DNA of 64,000 nt, from assembly GCF_964340395.1 (NCBI RefSeq), contig NC_135549.1:10389342-10453341 (forward strand). Direction: 5' to 3'. Origin of the DNA: Glandiceps talaboti. Taxonomy: Eukaryota > Hemichordata > Enteropneusta > Spengelidae. The position numbers were made by a program, and so were the translations under genes. Positions 1 to 12,500 of this stretch are shown piece after piece. The notes below the pieces were generated by a model. The model was given only the letters and a program-made list of their open reading frames with translations. It was not told the origin of the DNA and ran no database searches. The first letter of the stretch is position 1; every line of letters begins with the position of its first letter.

Positions 1-1301
1 CGGGGTGAAACACCAGATAATCTCTACCAAAACAGAGGAGTCTCGTGTACAGCTGTCATTGGTAATAACGACGTAGTTAAAAGACGTATAAATGCAAATC
101 GGTTATAATAATATGTAATAACCTCACAGACACAATGTTGAATATCATTACAAGGTTGTGCAACCTTAGATTGTAAGATACGTCGTGCCGTTCCGCCCTC
201 ACCGACCTCTGACTCCCTCTGGGATGGGGTTAACCGATGTGTGAGGGCGCCCCGTCACGGCGTACCTTACAGAGGCTAGTGCAACCACTGTATTTGTATA
301 AGCATCCACTACTGGATTTCATAACAACACCGCCTGTTCATCTAGTATGGATTTGCTCATGTTCTTTATCTATGCGAAACATCAAATTTACATCAAAATC
401 AGGAAGAAACGATTGTATTATTGTATTGCTTTTAAAATAAGGAGTTTCACTTCGGTGTCTGCAATCCTCAACGATTTCCTCCTATTTGGATAGCGACATA
501 GTAAATTCCAATTAGCAAAAACCAAAAAATAATGAGTGATGTGTTAGCTTAACCTGTAGGCATAATAATTGACAGCTACTGTGGGTAAAGATTTACGCAC
601 CGATAACTTTCATATATAGCACTCAAATTTACTTATGGGCCATTATAACCTTGTGTCGTAATGACAACACTTTTTTCTGATCGAAGTTTCTGGTACTTAT
701 TCCAAAAAAAGGATGTCAAGGTGACAATTCTAAAATTATGTCGTAATATGACATGTAATAATAGCATCCATTTACATGTATTGTGACTAACTGCTACCGA
801 ACCTAAAACCATCAACCAAGGGCAAGGATAGCCACAGAGTATGTATCTAAATACGTGTTACAAACGAAAAACCTGCATTTCCTACTCATAGTGTCACTGT
901 CAGAGATTTAGGCTAAGGTTGAAGGGCAGTGACACAAAAGTCAGCAATAAGTCAAATTCCGCGTTGGTGACAGCACAGATTTAAAAATTTGAATGTTTTC
1001 GTTTCTAAAAAAAAAGAGGAACTTAGTAAGGCAGGCGTGGGTAAATTACCACAGCCGGCGAAAAGCCAAGACTGGACGGAACCTAGGATGGAATACAACA
1101 GATTAATATCATGTGGTATTATTAGTGAAGAGGATGGTTTAGATTAACAGATCTAGAGATAACATGATTGTCTACTTCTAGGCCTATAGTCAGGGTCTGG
1201 TATCATGAGTATGTAGTTTAATAAATAACATACATGTAATAGGTTGCTGAGTAGCTGTCAGTGATTACTCGGTATATTACATCATACAATATCAAACTAA
1301 C
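1..1301. other. Left-edge non-coding stretch
   Basis: No coding exon could be supported here. It should be the first intron of the acyltransferase-like gene whose first exon ends at 1302 (minus strand), because no downstream exon of that family was found before the left edge. It contains one copy of the palindromic TAGTCTGTAAG-type element at 166-278, annotated separately. Nothing else was recognised. Confidence 0.5.
166..278. mobile_element. Short palindromic MITE/SINE-like element, copy 1
   Basis: About 113 bp bounded by an inverted pair: the left end reads TTGTAAGATACGTCGTGCCG and the right end, on the other strand, TGTAAGGTACGCCGTGACGG. The complementary pieces CCGCCCTCACC and GTGAGGGCG lie inside the arms. 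The direct repeat GTGCAACC flanks it at 158-165 and 279-286, which looks like an 8-bp target-site duplication. Related copies are at 27749, 33024 and 57267. There is no coding capacity. The class is unresolved: the inverted ends suggest a DNA transposon derivative, while the variable target duplication would also fit retroposition. Confidence 0.7.
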
Positions 1302-1498
1302 CTCATATTTTGGATATCTCCTGCAGTCATCCACACTCTTGGACTTGTCATCACGAATGCAGCCAAAATCATGTACCAAATATTTACAAGTAAATTCTTG
1401 ATTAAAAAATGCCATTTTCGGCTACCTCTATATGCAAGTATTGCGACTGATATCACGATCAATATGCCATAAAGTACAGTAATTAATACACCTGCCAT
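1302..1498 (-). CDS. First coding exon (copy A), AGPAT-like acyltransferase, partial
   Basis: The exon starts at ATG 1498 in a strong context (ACCACCATGG). It encodes 65 residues plus two bases and ends at a GTTAGT donor right after AAT-ATG-AG. The peptide has a hydrophobic N-terminal segment (about residues 4-22), a basic patch (YRGSRKWHF) and a second hydrophobic stretch, and ends with the block GDIQNMR. This layout resembles the N-terminus of animal 1-acylglycerol-3-phosphate acyltransferases (AGPAT1/2), which have two membrane segments and an (E)NM(K/R) block before the catalytic exons. The NHxxxxD catalytic motif would be in exons left of the window and is not visible, so the family call is moderate. 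Copy B at 2111-2307 is homologous, of identical length and phase. Confidence 0.55.
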
Positions 1499-2110
1499 GG
1501 TGGTAATTTACAAATGTTCTCATTGACCAGTGTCAACTTCCTGTCCTAACTATAGCTTCTGGCAACGTCCAAAGAGAACCAAGGTACGATACATGTCGAT
1601 AAATTCGGGAATCCACGTATTAACTTGTTACTTTGCACTAATGCGTATCGCACGATCAAAGTACAAGGCCGTCGAAGACGATATCATAGTTTAGTTATTG
1701 ATTAACAAAAAGAATAAGTGTGTGTGTATGTGTGTATGTGACATATATTTAGTAATTCAAGCTACTCCGAGCTCTGAACAGTGAAGATCAGTGAACCTAA
1801 TCTTAAACTTCACCTTCTAATGATATAAGGGAAAAGTCGTTAATTGTGTTGGGGAGGGGTGGGGGAGTGTATTATCTTATATCCCTTTCCTCCATAACGC
1901 GGTACCATGAGGAGTTATTTTGATCGGAAAAGATGAAAATGCATCCATAAGACACGGGTGATATAATCGCACTATTAACTTGAATGAGGAGAGATCTGAA
2001 GAAATGTTTATTTCTTATTTTCTTATTATTTAAGCCCTGGGGTTTAAGCACCGATTTCAGGTCTACTAGCATCTACAGAATGATTGTTATGTCAAATATG
2101 ATTAACTCAC

Positions 2111-2307
2111 CTCATGTTTAAAGAATCCCTTGCAGTTAACCACACTGTGGGACTGGTCATTACGAATGCCCCTAAAACCATGTACCAAACATTGAAACAC
2201 ATATCCTTGATCAGGAACCGCCATTTTTTGCTTGTTTTGTAAACCAGTACTAGAATTGATAACAACATCAATAGTCCGTAAGACAGAATAGATAATATGG
2301 ACGCCAT
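2111..2307 (-). CDS. First coding exon (copy B), AGPAT-like acyltransferase, partial
   Basis: The exon starts at ATG 2307 (context ATCATCATGG), encodes 65 residues plus two bases, and ends at a GTGAGT donor after AAC-ATG-AG. It matches copy A at about 35 of 65 positions with no gap; shared blocks include AFVMTSP and NMR. The distal half is the most conserved. Length and phase equal those of copy A, so either exon could splice in frame to the same downstream exon. It could be an alternative first exon of one gene or the first exon of a tandem paralogue nested upstream. A promoter would be expected just right of 2307, but no motif was recognised. The AGPAT assignment has the same limits as copy A. 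Confidence 0.55.
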
Positions 2308-5300
2308 GATGATAGCAAGTGTCTGTATAGTTTCATACTATCAAGAACTGACAAGGTATCTCGCCACGCACGAACAAATGACGAGATTAGTTAGAATTCA
2401 ATACATCGTATTTGGCAGAATTGTACACTGCACCCGTGTACAGGTGTCCAAAGTGCTAGGGTCATCACACAAGTGGTACCATTCCTTAGTTACTAATTGA
2501 CAACGTCAGGGAGAATTCGTGTATCATTTATGATCATTTCTGCATATTGTCCCAACTAAGACCGACCCCTAGTTTTTCTTTAAGAAATCCAATTATTCAG
2601 TGTGTCTTCTGGTCCTTTCATGTTTTCTATATCCAACCTTCTTCGACAGGAGGGAAGAACTTGTTCCTTCTTCTTTGTATCTGCCAATGAACATAATCAT
2701 TTTCCCCAGAGAGAATTGTTTTTCTTCTACCTCGAATCATGTATGAAATAAGTTTGAAACATATTTTGACAAGAATAATTTCATATTAATGTTAAAAGTA
2801 AAAGCCAAATTTTGTGAAATGTTTGCCAAATGTTGGGAGAACTTACAAACTAGCTTGTAATACTTTAAAAAGTAAACTGCCCGACAAAACTTACTTTCTT
2901 CCAATATGTGATCCGATTACCCTTATTACGTTGGCTTACTGGTCCGTCAGTAAAAGCTACAGGGCTAGTTTAAAGTGGTTAATTGGTAGAGTGGCTGTAA
3001 TTGTGGCTAGCATTAATTTTTGATTTTGGGGTTTTTGGTTTTAGTACATTTATTGTTTCGGGGTTTGAACTCAAAACTAGTTAGTGGCTAGTTTTACCTT
3101 CCCACGGCAATTATTTCCTGAACAAACAAAACGAAGTACGACAATAAACGAAGGACATTGTAAAGAAATCGAGCCGTTTTTCACCACATCAGATTGGTGA
3201 TGTAACTGATTTGTCATATTCATGACCGAGTCCATACAAAAACACACAATGACAATGTTAGATGTAGAGATTATGCAGCATTCTTAGTTTTATTAATTCA
3301 ATTTCAAAAGCAAGATAGAAATGTACACAACTGCAGTTAGAAAGATTTCAATTCACATTTGGTATTAGTAAACACCTGCTAGCCTCTGTAACAAGCTGGA
3401 TAATCAACATGGCAAGCATTCTCTCTTCACAACCTGTCAACTCAGTAAATCAAATTTAGTATTTTGGCCATGCCTCATTATTTGCAACCATAAGGAAAAT
3501 ATAGAATAACATGATGTTCAAGGTTATTTGTACTGTCACTTTCTATATATGGCCAACTGTCACATCCAGTTAACTAGGCACAAATCAACAATACATAGAC
3601 ATCATGTGACTCGTTTCCGCCTACATGTATCAACTTATAGACATGGACAAAAATCCATGAAAAATGCTAAATTTGAATTTAAGGTTTCCAGGCTCTGTAT
3701 AGCTCTGTATAGAGAATGTTGGACGACTGGTCAACTAGCCAGCCTGCTATTGAGTTATAAACACATGCAGATATGACAGTCTATGATCATTCATAGACTG
3801 CATAGTACTAAAGTGTGGTTAATATAACCTAGCTATCTTTATAAACCATTATTACTTTGCCCAGGGCATGGACTTGAGGAGAAAATGACTAACTATAGTC
3901 CTGTAATCGCTATGAATACTAGATCAGTGAGATACTGGTGAGTCTAGTGGATGTTTTGTTTTATGTTGACACTGCAGACTGAAGGTCAAGATTAAGGTCA
4001 AATCTGATATTCTAGGTAGAAAAGAAAGTCTCAAAACTTGAGAAAATGGCACTTGATGACATGGAGTCTCTATAAGAGACATGAATTGCAGGAAATGTAA
4101 ACATTTTACAAATATGGCTGCTATTCGGTCATAATTGATAACATTGTGAGGTGTACATATATGTCACCTTTGTGCAAAGTTTCCTTCCAGATATATAGCT
4201 GTGTACGGATGGCCAGATATACAAATGCAACACAGTTTAATGCCCATACGTGGAACTAATGTAAATCATGTGAAAAGAATTTACTGAATCACATCCATCA
4301 CCATATCCATGATTTGCTAGAAAAAACTTTTCACTTGACATCCGACCAAATATAAATAATATCAGCAACATACTATACATAAATACATATTAACTGGTTT
4401 ATTAAAATTATTTCTCATGACTGACAGCTGAAAGTACTGCCAGCAGCTGACAATATAATGTAGGATAATTTCATTTCATTATAAACAAGCAAACGAAAAG
4501 TATAGATATAGATTGTGCTCATATAAATTCACCTTTTGTACATGTATATAAAGATGTGTAAGTTATCAAGCTGGAGATGATTAATTCAGTGCTCACAGTT
4601 ATAAATAAGTATATATATTTGGCATTATCTCTTGTTCAAACTTACTTTTTTATTATTTTATATCCTAATCAATAGAAATAACAAAGTCAAGTAACAATTT
4701 ATTTCAAGTTCATAAATAGAATATTGGTGAAATATCTACCGAGCCTGAAGATCCATGTGTTGTTTCCGCTTATATAATATGCTCAACACACCTGTACGGC
4801 CACTGTCTTAATAAGCAGAGACATCAAAGGAAAAAAATGTATCGCCTAGTGATGTCAAATATATGTAAAACTGCCTTGGATCTAATCTAAATATGTATGA
4901 TGACAACTGTTGTCATGACAATGTTGATCATGCAATTGTCATTTCATCTGCACAGTCAGTACATATCTGCAATGTTATATCATCCCTTAAGTAAAATGTA
5001 AATATCCATATGATGTGTACATGTAAAATGAAGTGACCCCGGTTACTATTATTAATCGAGTAGTCTTCTTCATGAGAAATCTTGGCCATTTAAACATTTT
5101 TATGGTCATACATATCAAGACAAAATATAAAGTATAGTAAGGCACGAGTCACTCTTTTAGCAGTTTATATTTGTATGTTATGAACAGTACAGGAGATGCC
5201 TGGATTTTTTAATCAATCACTCATTACAGTAGTGTGGGTGTTTCCAAACTCTACTCTGTCAATAACTGGATACTGTGTTGTGACTGGTAGCTGCAAGATT

Positions 5301-6587
5301 TTGGTGGTGAGAGGAATTAGCAGAAATACCATCCAGACATAGGTTATTAAGTGATTACATAAGCGGACCAACAACTGGATCTTTCAGACTAATATCTCCC
5401 ACCCAAAAAAAAATAAAAAAATAAAAAAATAAAAAAATAAAACTGACATAATGCTATACTGTGTTTTACAAAAATCCAGGAATTTTCAAAATACTAGTTA
5501 ATCTGCCTAGCTATGATCCAACTACTAGTACTCTCTTCTGTACAAGATATAATCTTGAATATTGATTTGATATGTCTGCAATGGGATAAATATTTCAATT
5601 AAAGTATATCATATAGAACTATGATATCATCTATCGGGTCTCTCTTACATTAGTCCCAGACACTAGAATGTGCCATGCATTTCACATTTTTTTCTTAACA
5701 AGGTAACTGTGCATTCTTTTATACCTACAACAAATTGAGATGAAGACTGTACATAATAGTAGCACAGCACTGAATTGGTAGACATACATACAGTCTGAAG
5801 AGGACCATAATACTTAGCATATACATTTATGACTCTCATAATTGGATCTATTTACTGATTTACCATACTTCAACACTGGCTAACACAAATTGTCCCAAAC
5901 AGTAGAAAATAAAATATTATGGGACAAACAGAAAACCAGACATAAATGACAAGTGATACAAAATACTAATAATTCATTTGGGAGCCAGTGAAAGGTATAG
6001 AAAATGGTTGCAAGACACCTCACCTAATGTATAATCATCAATGAAACTTAGAAGTTTGCTTTACATGTTTTTATTAAAATTATTCCTCTATTACGAACTG
6101 TGCATATAATATTGATACAATATCATATACCATATTCCTATATAAGTGTAAAAAGAGTATAATTCAATATGAACTCATGATTTAGACATTCCAAGCTTTC
6201 TGAAAAAAAGTAAATTAAATAAAGCCAAATAAATATAACAAAATCAATTTAATGAGACCAAATGAATACAATCTTGTGATTCTGATTATATAAATACCTT
6301 TAAAGTAATTTCATTTTTTCCAGATATGATATCTCAATTTTTTACAAAACTTTTGTTAAACTACAAAATAAGTTGATTATGGTCAACAAGGAAAAACTGA
6401 GGTGTGGTAGGTAAATGTCATCTCATCATGTTTTACTGGCCATTGCAAAGGGATTTTGTTACTGTATTCTTGCTCAATTTTCTGCATAAGATGTGTTGGT
6501 CCTAAACTGTTGTTGTGTATTAATAAAAGGTAACTACGATGCAACCTTAGTCACGTATTTCAATAACTCCAATAAGGAAATTTGCTA
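2308..6587. other. Intergenic stretch between AGPAT-like exons and the SLC6 gene
   Basis: No supported gene. The right part should hold the 3' UTR of the minus-strand SLC6 gene: an AATAAA (minus strand) lies at 6070-6075, about 515 nt past the stop. An A-rich (AAAAAAT)n tract is at about 5405-5441. Short open frames at 2297-2500, 2814-3023 and 3528-3776 have no recognisable similarity or splice context. Confidence 0.4.
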
Positions 6588-9500
6588 CTACACTGATGTT
6601 GCAAATTCCATATATGGTGTTTTAGATGGTGCATACGCCATACTAGGTGGGCTGGGTAGTGCATATTCCATATTCGGAGAACTGACCACATTTGGTGTAC
6701 TGAATGATCCATTTTCCAAATATTGTGCCTTTGATGATACAATATCTTCTTTCAGAGGCTCTTTGGTATCTTGTAGTTCTAAATCGCCATTCATCAGTGG
6801 CATCTTTCTTGCATATCTTCCAGTACGATAAATATCCAACGCAGGACCCCACTCGGGACTTGGGGTGATCAAGAATGTGATTCTCTATAACACAGGAGGA
6901 AAAGAGTTAACCCATGTCACATATTTCATTCTTTCGAAATGGTACTACTGCTTATTTATTATTGCTAATTATAATTTACAAGTCTTCTATCTTTGAAGAT
7001 ACCACAGCCCCCAATGCTAATGTTAAATGTGGTGTTAAATGGTGTCTAAAATATGGGCCTAATTAACTGGGAATCTACAGAAATTTGCAACATCATACTT
7101 GATATCTTCTGTAATGACATAAAGTGATATTAACTGACCACAGCAGATCATGGACAGTGACTTTATATTATGACATATACACACTGACATGGTGACATGT
7201 CTCTCTGATGATATTGGTGTTGACAGTTTGCTTTGCAAATTACTATTTGACACGAAAGATCAATAATCATGATCAAAAGTCATTTTCTGAACACGTTTCC
7301 TTTTGACTAACAAAATGAGAAAATAAATTGAATCACACTTTAAATAACATTGGTATGGTAAGAATTTACTGGTATATTTCTTTGAAAACATCTTCTTACT
7401 ATCTTTCAAAACAAACACTTTCCGAGATGTTACACAGGGTTTCTATACAGAGAGTAAAAGTTTTTTTATTTCCAAAACTTCTTCTTTCTTACAGTTCAAG
7501 TTGCAATTCAAGTAGTTCCACACGGTTTAGAGCTCACCTCAAGAAATGTATCTCCTTTTGAATTAAACACATATTCAATCACCATCAACAGAGGGATCAT
7601 CACAAGGGAGGCAGCTGCACAGAGCCAGCCAAGTATTTCTCCCGATGGGGGATATACATAGCTTCCATAATATACTGGTACATAATTTATATACATCATG
7701 ATGATGATGAACTGAAGTACCATGGTGAAAAAAAAAAAGAAATCATACTTGTAAGTAAAATGAAAGCACAAAGACATGATGTCCTAATTTCAACTGAATT
7801 TACTTGCATCAAAAATTCCTTTGCATGCAACTTCAGTGGGACAGTTGTGCTTTCCTTTGGAATGTTTGTACTTCAAAAAGTTAAATGGTAAGATAGGTGA
7901 TGTGAAAGTTTGGGCAGGTAGACATGAAAGTTAAGATAGGTGATGTGAGGGTAGACATGGAGTCATGAAGGTTTTGCTGGGGGAAGTGAGGGTCTGGGCA
8001 GGTTGCCTTGAAGATTGGATAGGTGGCCAGAAGATCTAGGCAGGGTGCTTTGAGGGGTAGATATGTAGTATCAGGGCCTGGGCAGGTTGCCATGTCAGTT
8101 GAATAGGTGGTGTGAAGGTCTTGGCAGGTTGCCATGAGGGTTGGTTGAATAGGTGATGTAAGGGTCTGAGCAGGTACATGTAACCTTGAAGGTTGGATTG
8201 CAGCTGAGAGGGTCTGGGCAGATTGAAGATTGCATAGGTGGTGTTATGGTCTAGGCAGGTTGCTTTGAGGGTTGAATAGGTGGTGTGAGGGTCTGAGCAG
8301 GTAGCCTTGAAGGTTGGATAAGTGGTGTAAGGGTCTGGGGTGGTTGCCTTCAAGATTGGACAGGTGGTGTTATGGTCTTGGCAGGTTGCTTTGAGGGTTG
8401 AATTGGATGTATAGTGTCAGGGTCCGGGGCAGGTTGCCATGAGGGTACTATAGGCGATGTGAAGGTCTGGGGCAGGTTGCCTTGAAGGCTGAGAGGGTCT
8501 GAACAGGTTGTCATGTGGTTGGATAAGAGGTGCTAGGGTCTGGACAGGCATCAGTGAACAATTAACTGTTTTTTTCCAATAGATCACCCAAAGGTTGCAA
8601 CAATAACTACTTTTCTTGAAGTAGCCTTCACACTAGTAACGACAGTATATCAGTACAGTAATCATTGCAAGCATGGAATGTAATAATATGATAATATTGT
8701 AACTCTAAACTGGCTATAGTTAATGAATCTGCTGTTACTTACCACAATCAAAAGAGGTGTTAGAAATTTCCAGCAAATCATCCACCACATATTAGGACGA
8801 TGTCCAAGCATCATTTTGATATCATCATAGAAACGATCAGTACCTTTAGTTCAATAGAAACATGTGTAAGCATGGATTAGTTGCAGTAACCAGGAAGAGT
8901 TGAGTCAGTGAGGGGTAAGACTAACTTTGTGTCAGCAGTTATCTAGAGTATGCAAATCATCTATCCTGTGGACAGCATCAATAAAATTCATTATACAAAA
9001 CTATCTATCCTGGTGACAGAATACATAAAATTGAGTCTGTGAGGGGGCAGAAATTATTTATTTTCAAATCTACATTGACAATAAAACATCATGACATTGA
9101 CAAGATAGTGGTCAGCTTACCATATATCCACGCAATGACTAGACATTCACAGAATGAAACAAGTAATAAGGAGATGGAACCAGCATACCAGTCAACTACA
9201 GTTAAAATATATACACCACCCTGAAAGATGTGGGAAATATGTCAATAAAGAATGAAACAGATGTGCTTCAACTAAATGAATATAAAAGTGAAATTGCAGT
9301 AAAAAACTACATAACTGCCATGGACTGAAGAGGGGGTTTCATATCTAATGTTTTCAGCTCAATGTTGTTGCAATTGTCTGCAGCTGACAAGATAACAAGA
9401 CAGCCTAAAAATGTAACTCTGTAATAACTCTTGATTCAATACAACTAAAAGTCCCCAGAAATGATTGAAGAGTACCATTTAAGACTAAATCACATAAAAT

Positions 9501-12500
9501 ATGAAAATACTACTCTGGAAAGATACACACTGTGTCTTTTGCCTGAATGACAGGGTGTTCGTAAATCATTCATTCAGCATTCTATCAATGTCTCTCAAAC
9601 TTTGGTTATTGTATTATTATCATTTAAATTATTCAGAATATTTTAGTCTCCAAATACATAAAACAGGATCTTGTATACATCATTGTTATTAGGATACATA
9701 GTTTGTCGAAGACCTACTCACCTGTGTAACAAAGAAAAGGCCAACGAAAAACTCAAAAATGCAAAGTCCTAAAATGAACCAGGTTCTTCTTTTCAGCAGA
9801 TATTTTGGAAAACTATCAATAATAGCACTCGCAACACCTTCCACCATGCCAAACTAAAACAAATGGTATGTAGTATTGTTTTAAAGGATAGTTTTGGGTT
9901 AACATATCAATAATTCTGGAAATCATGAGAGGTATTGGCAACACCTTCTAGGATACGATAATGAGCAATGTTAGTTCTCAAAGAGATCAAAGTGTGAATG
10001 CTACTGCTATGTTTAGTATACCATGTATCATATTGTAACATGCTTTAATAGACAAAATGGCAATATAAACCCAGGGACACTAAATTATCCGTCTAAAGGC
10101 ATACTGTGCAATTTGGCAACTAAATGATATGTCCCAACTAGATAACATTAATAAAAAATGACCACTGTTACTTTCAGTCTTGTTTGCTATATTATTGTAC
10201 CTATACTTTCAGTATTCCCATTGAACCTGATTGCTACCAAAAACATAAAGAACAACACCACAACACATACCTGGCTATCCAAGCCAAGAAGGAATAACAT
10301 AAAGAAGAAAAGTAGTGACCAAAATGGTCCCCCAGGAATTCTTGCCAATGCTTCTGGATACACAACAAATGCCAAACCAGGACCTAGAAGAAATAGCCAA
10401 AAACAAATTGAATGAACAAACAATCATTACATCATTTCACATATACAAAGAACATGTAATAATACTTTTCCATGTTGCAAGAATTACAAATTAATTATTG
10501 AAATGTGGTATAAAGATGACAAACCTGGCTTAGAAGAAGCCTAGGGTACATGGATTTGAAATCGTGGGTAGTAAACATTAGGAGCATCACATATCTTGAA
10601 ACAATTGTTTAGTCAACCAAAAGACTGAAGGCCTACAGGTGTACTCTATGGAATAGCGATGACTGAAACCCAGATTGTCACAGTTATTGAGTTGAAGCCA
10701 GTACATTGTGTCTGTAGATCTAATTGGCATTGACTTCTAAATGGTACTTTAAATTTTCAACATTATGGTTCCTGTTACACAAAATGACCATTAAAAAGAA
10801 ATATATTACAAAATGTGAATTTACTTAGTATACATTTAACTTCAGTCCTGCATCACTATATAGAAAGTAAATTTATTGCAATTAACACTGTTCTTACCAG
10901 AGTCAACAACTTCTGATACAGGCTTCCCCACTTCTTTAGCCATAAACCCAAGAATTGAGAATATAGCAAGTCCACCATAGATACTGCTGGCAGAATTGAT
11001 AACTGGTACCATTAGAGAATCTCTGTAAGTATAACCGCACAGTAAAAACAGTCAGCAGGCAACTACATTAGCATTTTATAAAATAAAATCATAAAATAAA
11101 AGTGTCAGAGAGTATCAAAATATAGTCATTATTTGTGCTTAACATATGATTTGAATATTTTTTATTTACTATTAGCAAGTTATGATTATCTTTCTGTTTG
11201 TCTATGAGAATCATTACTATATCGTAAGTGAGAGGTACATATCTATGCTAAAGTTACTTCATTATGATAATTGCTTAAAGATTTTTGTCAAAATTGTATT
11301 AAAAGCAGGGAATGTAACTTTAATTCTCAACTAAAACAATGAGGAAAACACTTGCAGATACCATATTCTTTGATATTCACAACAGGACATTGCTTGGAAA
11401 CACGAAATTTTTGAACATTGATGTAAATCTTAACGATCGACTGATGGTTTACCTTAGGCAGTTATGATGAAATCTATTAAAGCTAGCAAACGTGAGAAGT
11501 CCACCCCACGCGGGTCCTAATGAGTAGAAAATTTGAACAGCTGCATCACCCCAAACCTGAAATATTGAATCATCCAAATGATAAGAAAATGACACATACA
11601 TAAACAGACAAACAAACAAACAAACAGACAGATAGGTGAACATACAATTCAGCTAACAGTCTAATACATTTGCCAATTTCTCATTGTTGTCACCATTTCT
11701 TATTCTATAATATTTTTGCATGGTTTCAAGAATATTCTTTTTTGATGTGTTTCTGAATAATAAATCAAAACAACCTCCACATAATTCTACTACATGTCAT
11801 CCTGATCCGTAATTCTATCACCTAAATCCAGTCTTGGATTAACATAGTATCTTATCAAAAGAGCTAGAGAGAGTAAGAGGATCATTCTTTTGAGCAGAAC
11901 CAACTTTTTCTGTCTGCCAGCCAACAGCTTGTAACATCTGAACGTTAATCTTATAGGTCTTCAACAATAGATTGTATCAGCTTGCACTTACCTGAGGTAC
12001 TAGCAAGAGTTCCCACTTGGGTAAAAGATAGAACTTGAGACCTTCTGCTGAACCTGGTAGGGTCACACCTCTTATTAGAAGGATAGTTAGAACAACGTAT
12101 GGAAATGTGGCAGTGAAATAGACAACCTGACAAGAATCAAGTCAAGTATCTGATTAGAAGAAATAGTAGCTCATTGCATGTTGTACTATTTAGATTATTT
12201 CTATTAAAGTTGTCAAAAGCACCATGAATCCTCTTAGTCATCACTTAAGAAACTGTCTTTTCATGGTAACCAAAGCTTTTTCACTATTCACAGCTTTCCA
12301 CCTAATATATATAGAACAGGGGAACTTTGATAAATTTTATAAAATTTTACATGGTGTTACCATGCTTACAGAACCAAAGGAGAAATAATGTGACTGGAAC
12401 CTCACCTTGCCTGAAGACTTGACCCCCTTCATTAAACACAGGAACACAACAATCCATGCCAACAGAAGACAAAGTGCAAGATGCCAGCGTATCACACCTA

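Noticed and set aside
7881-8353. Two overlapping minus-strand frames with repeated Cys/Pro/Thr/Tyr units
   Set aside because: They are translations of the 43-bp minisatellite; the frame is not preserved between units.
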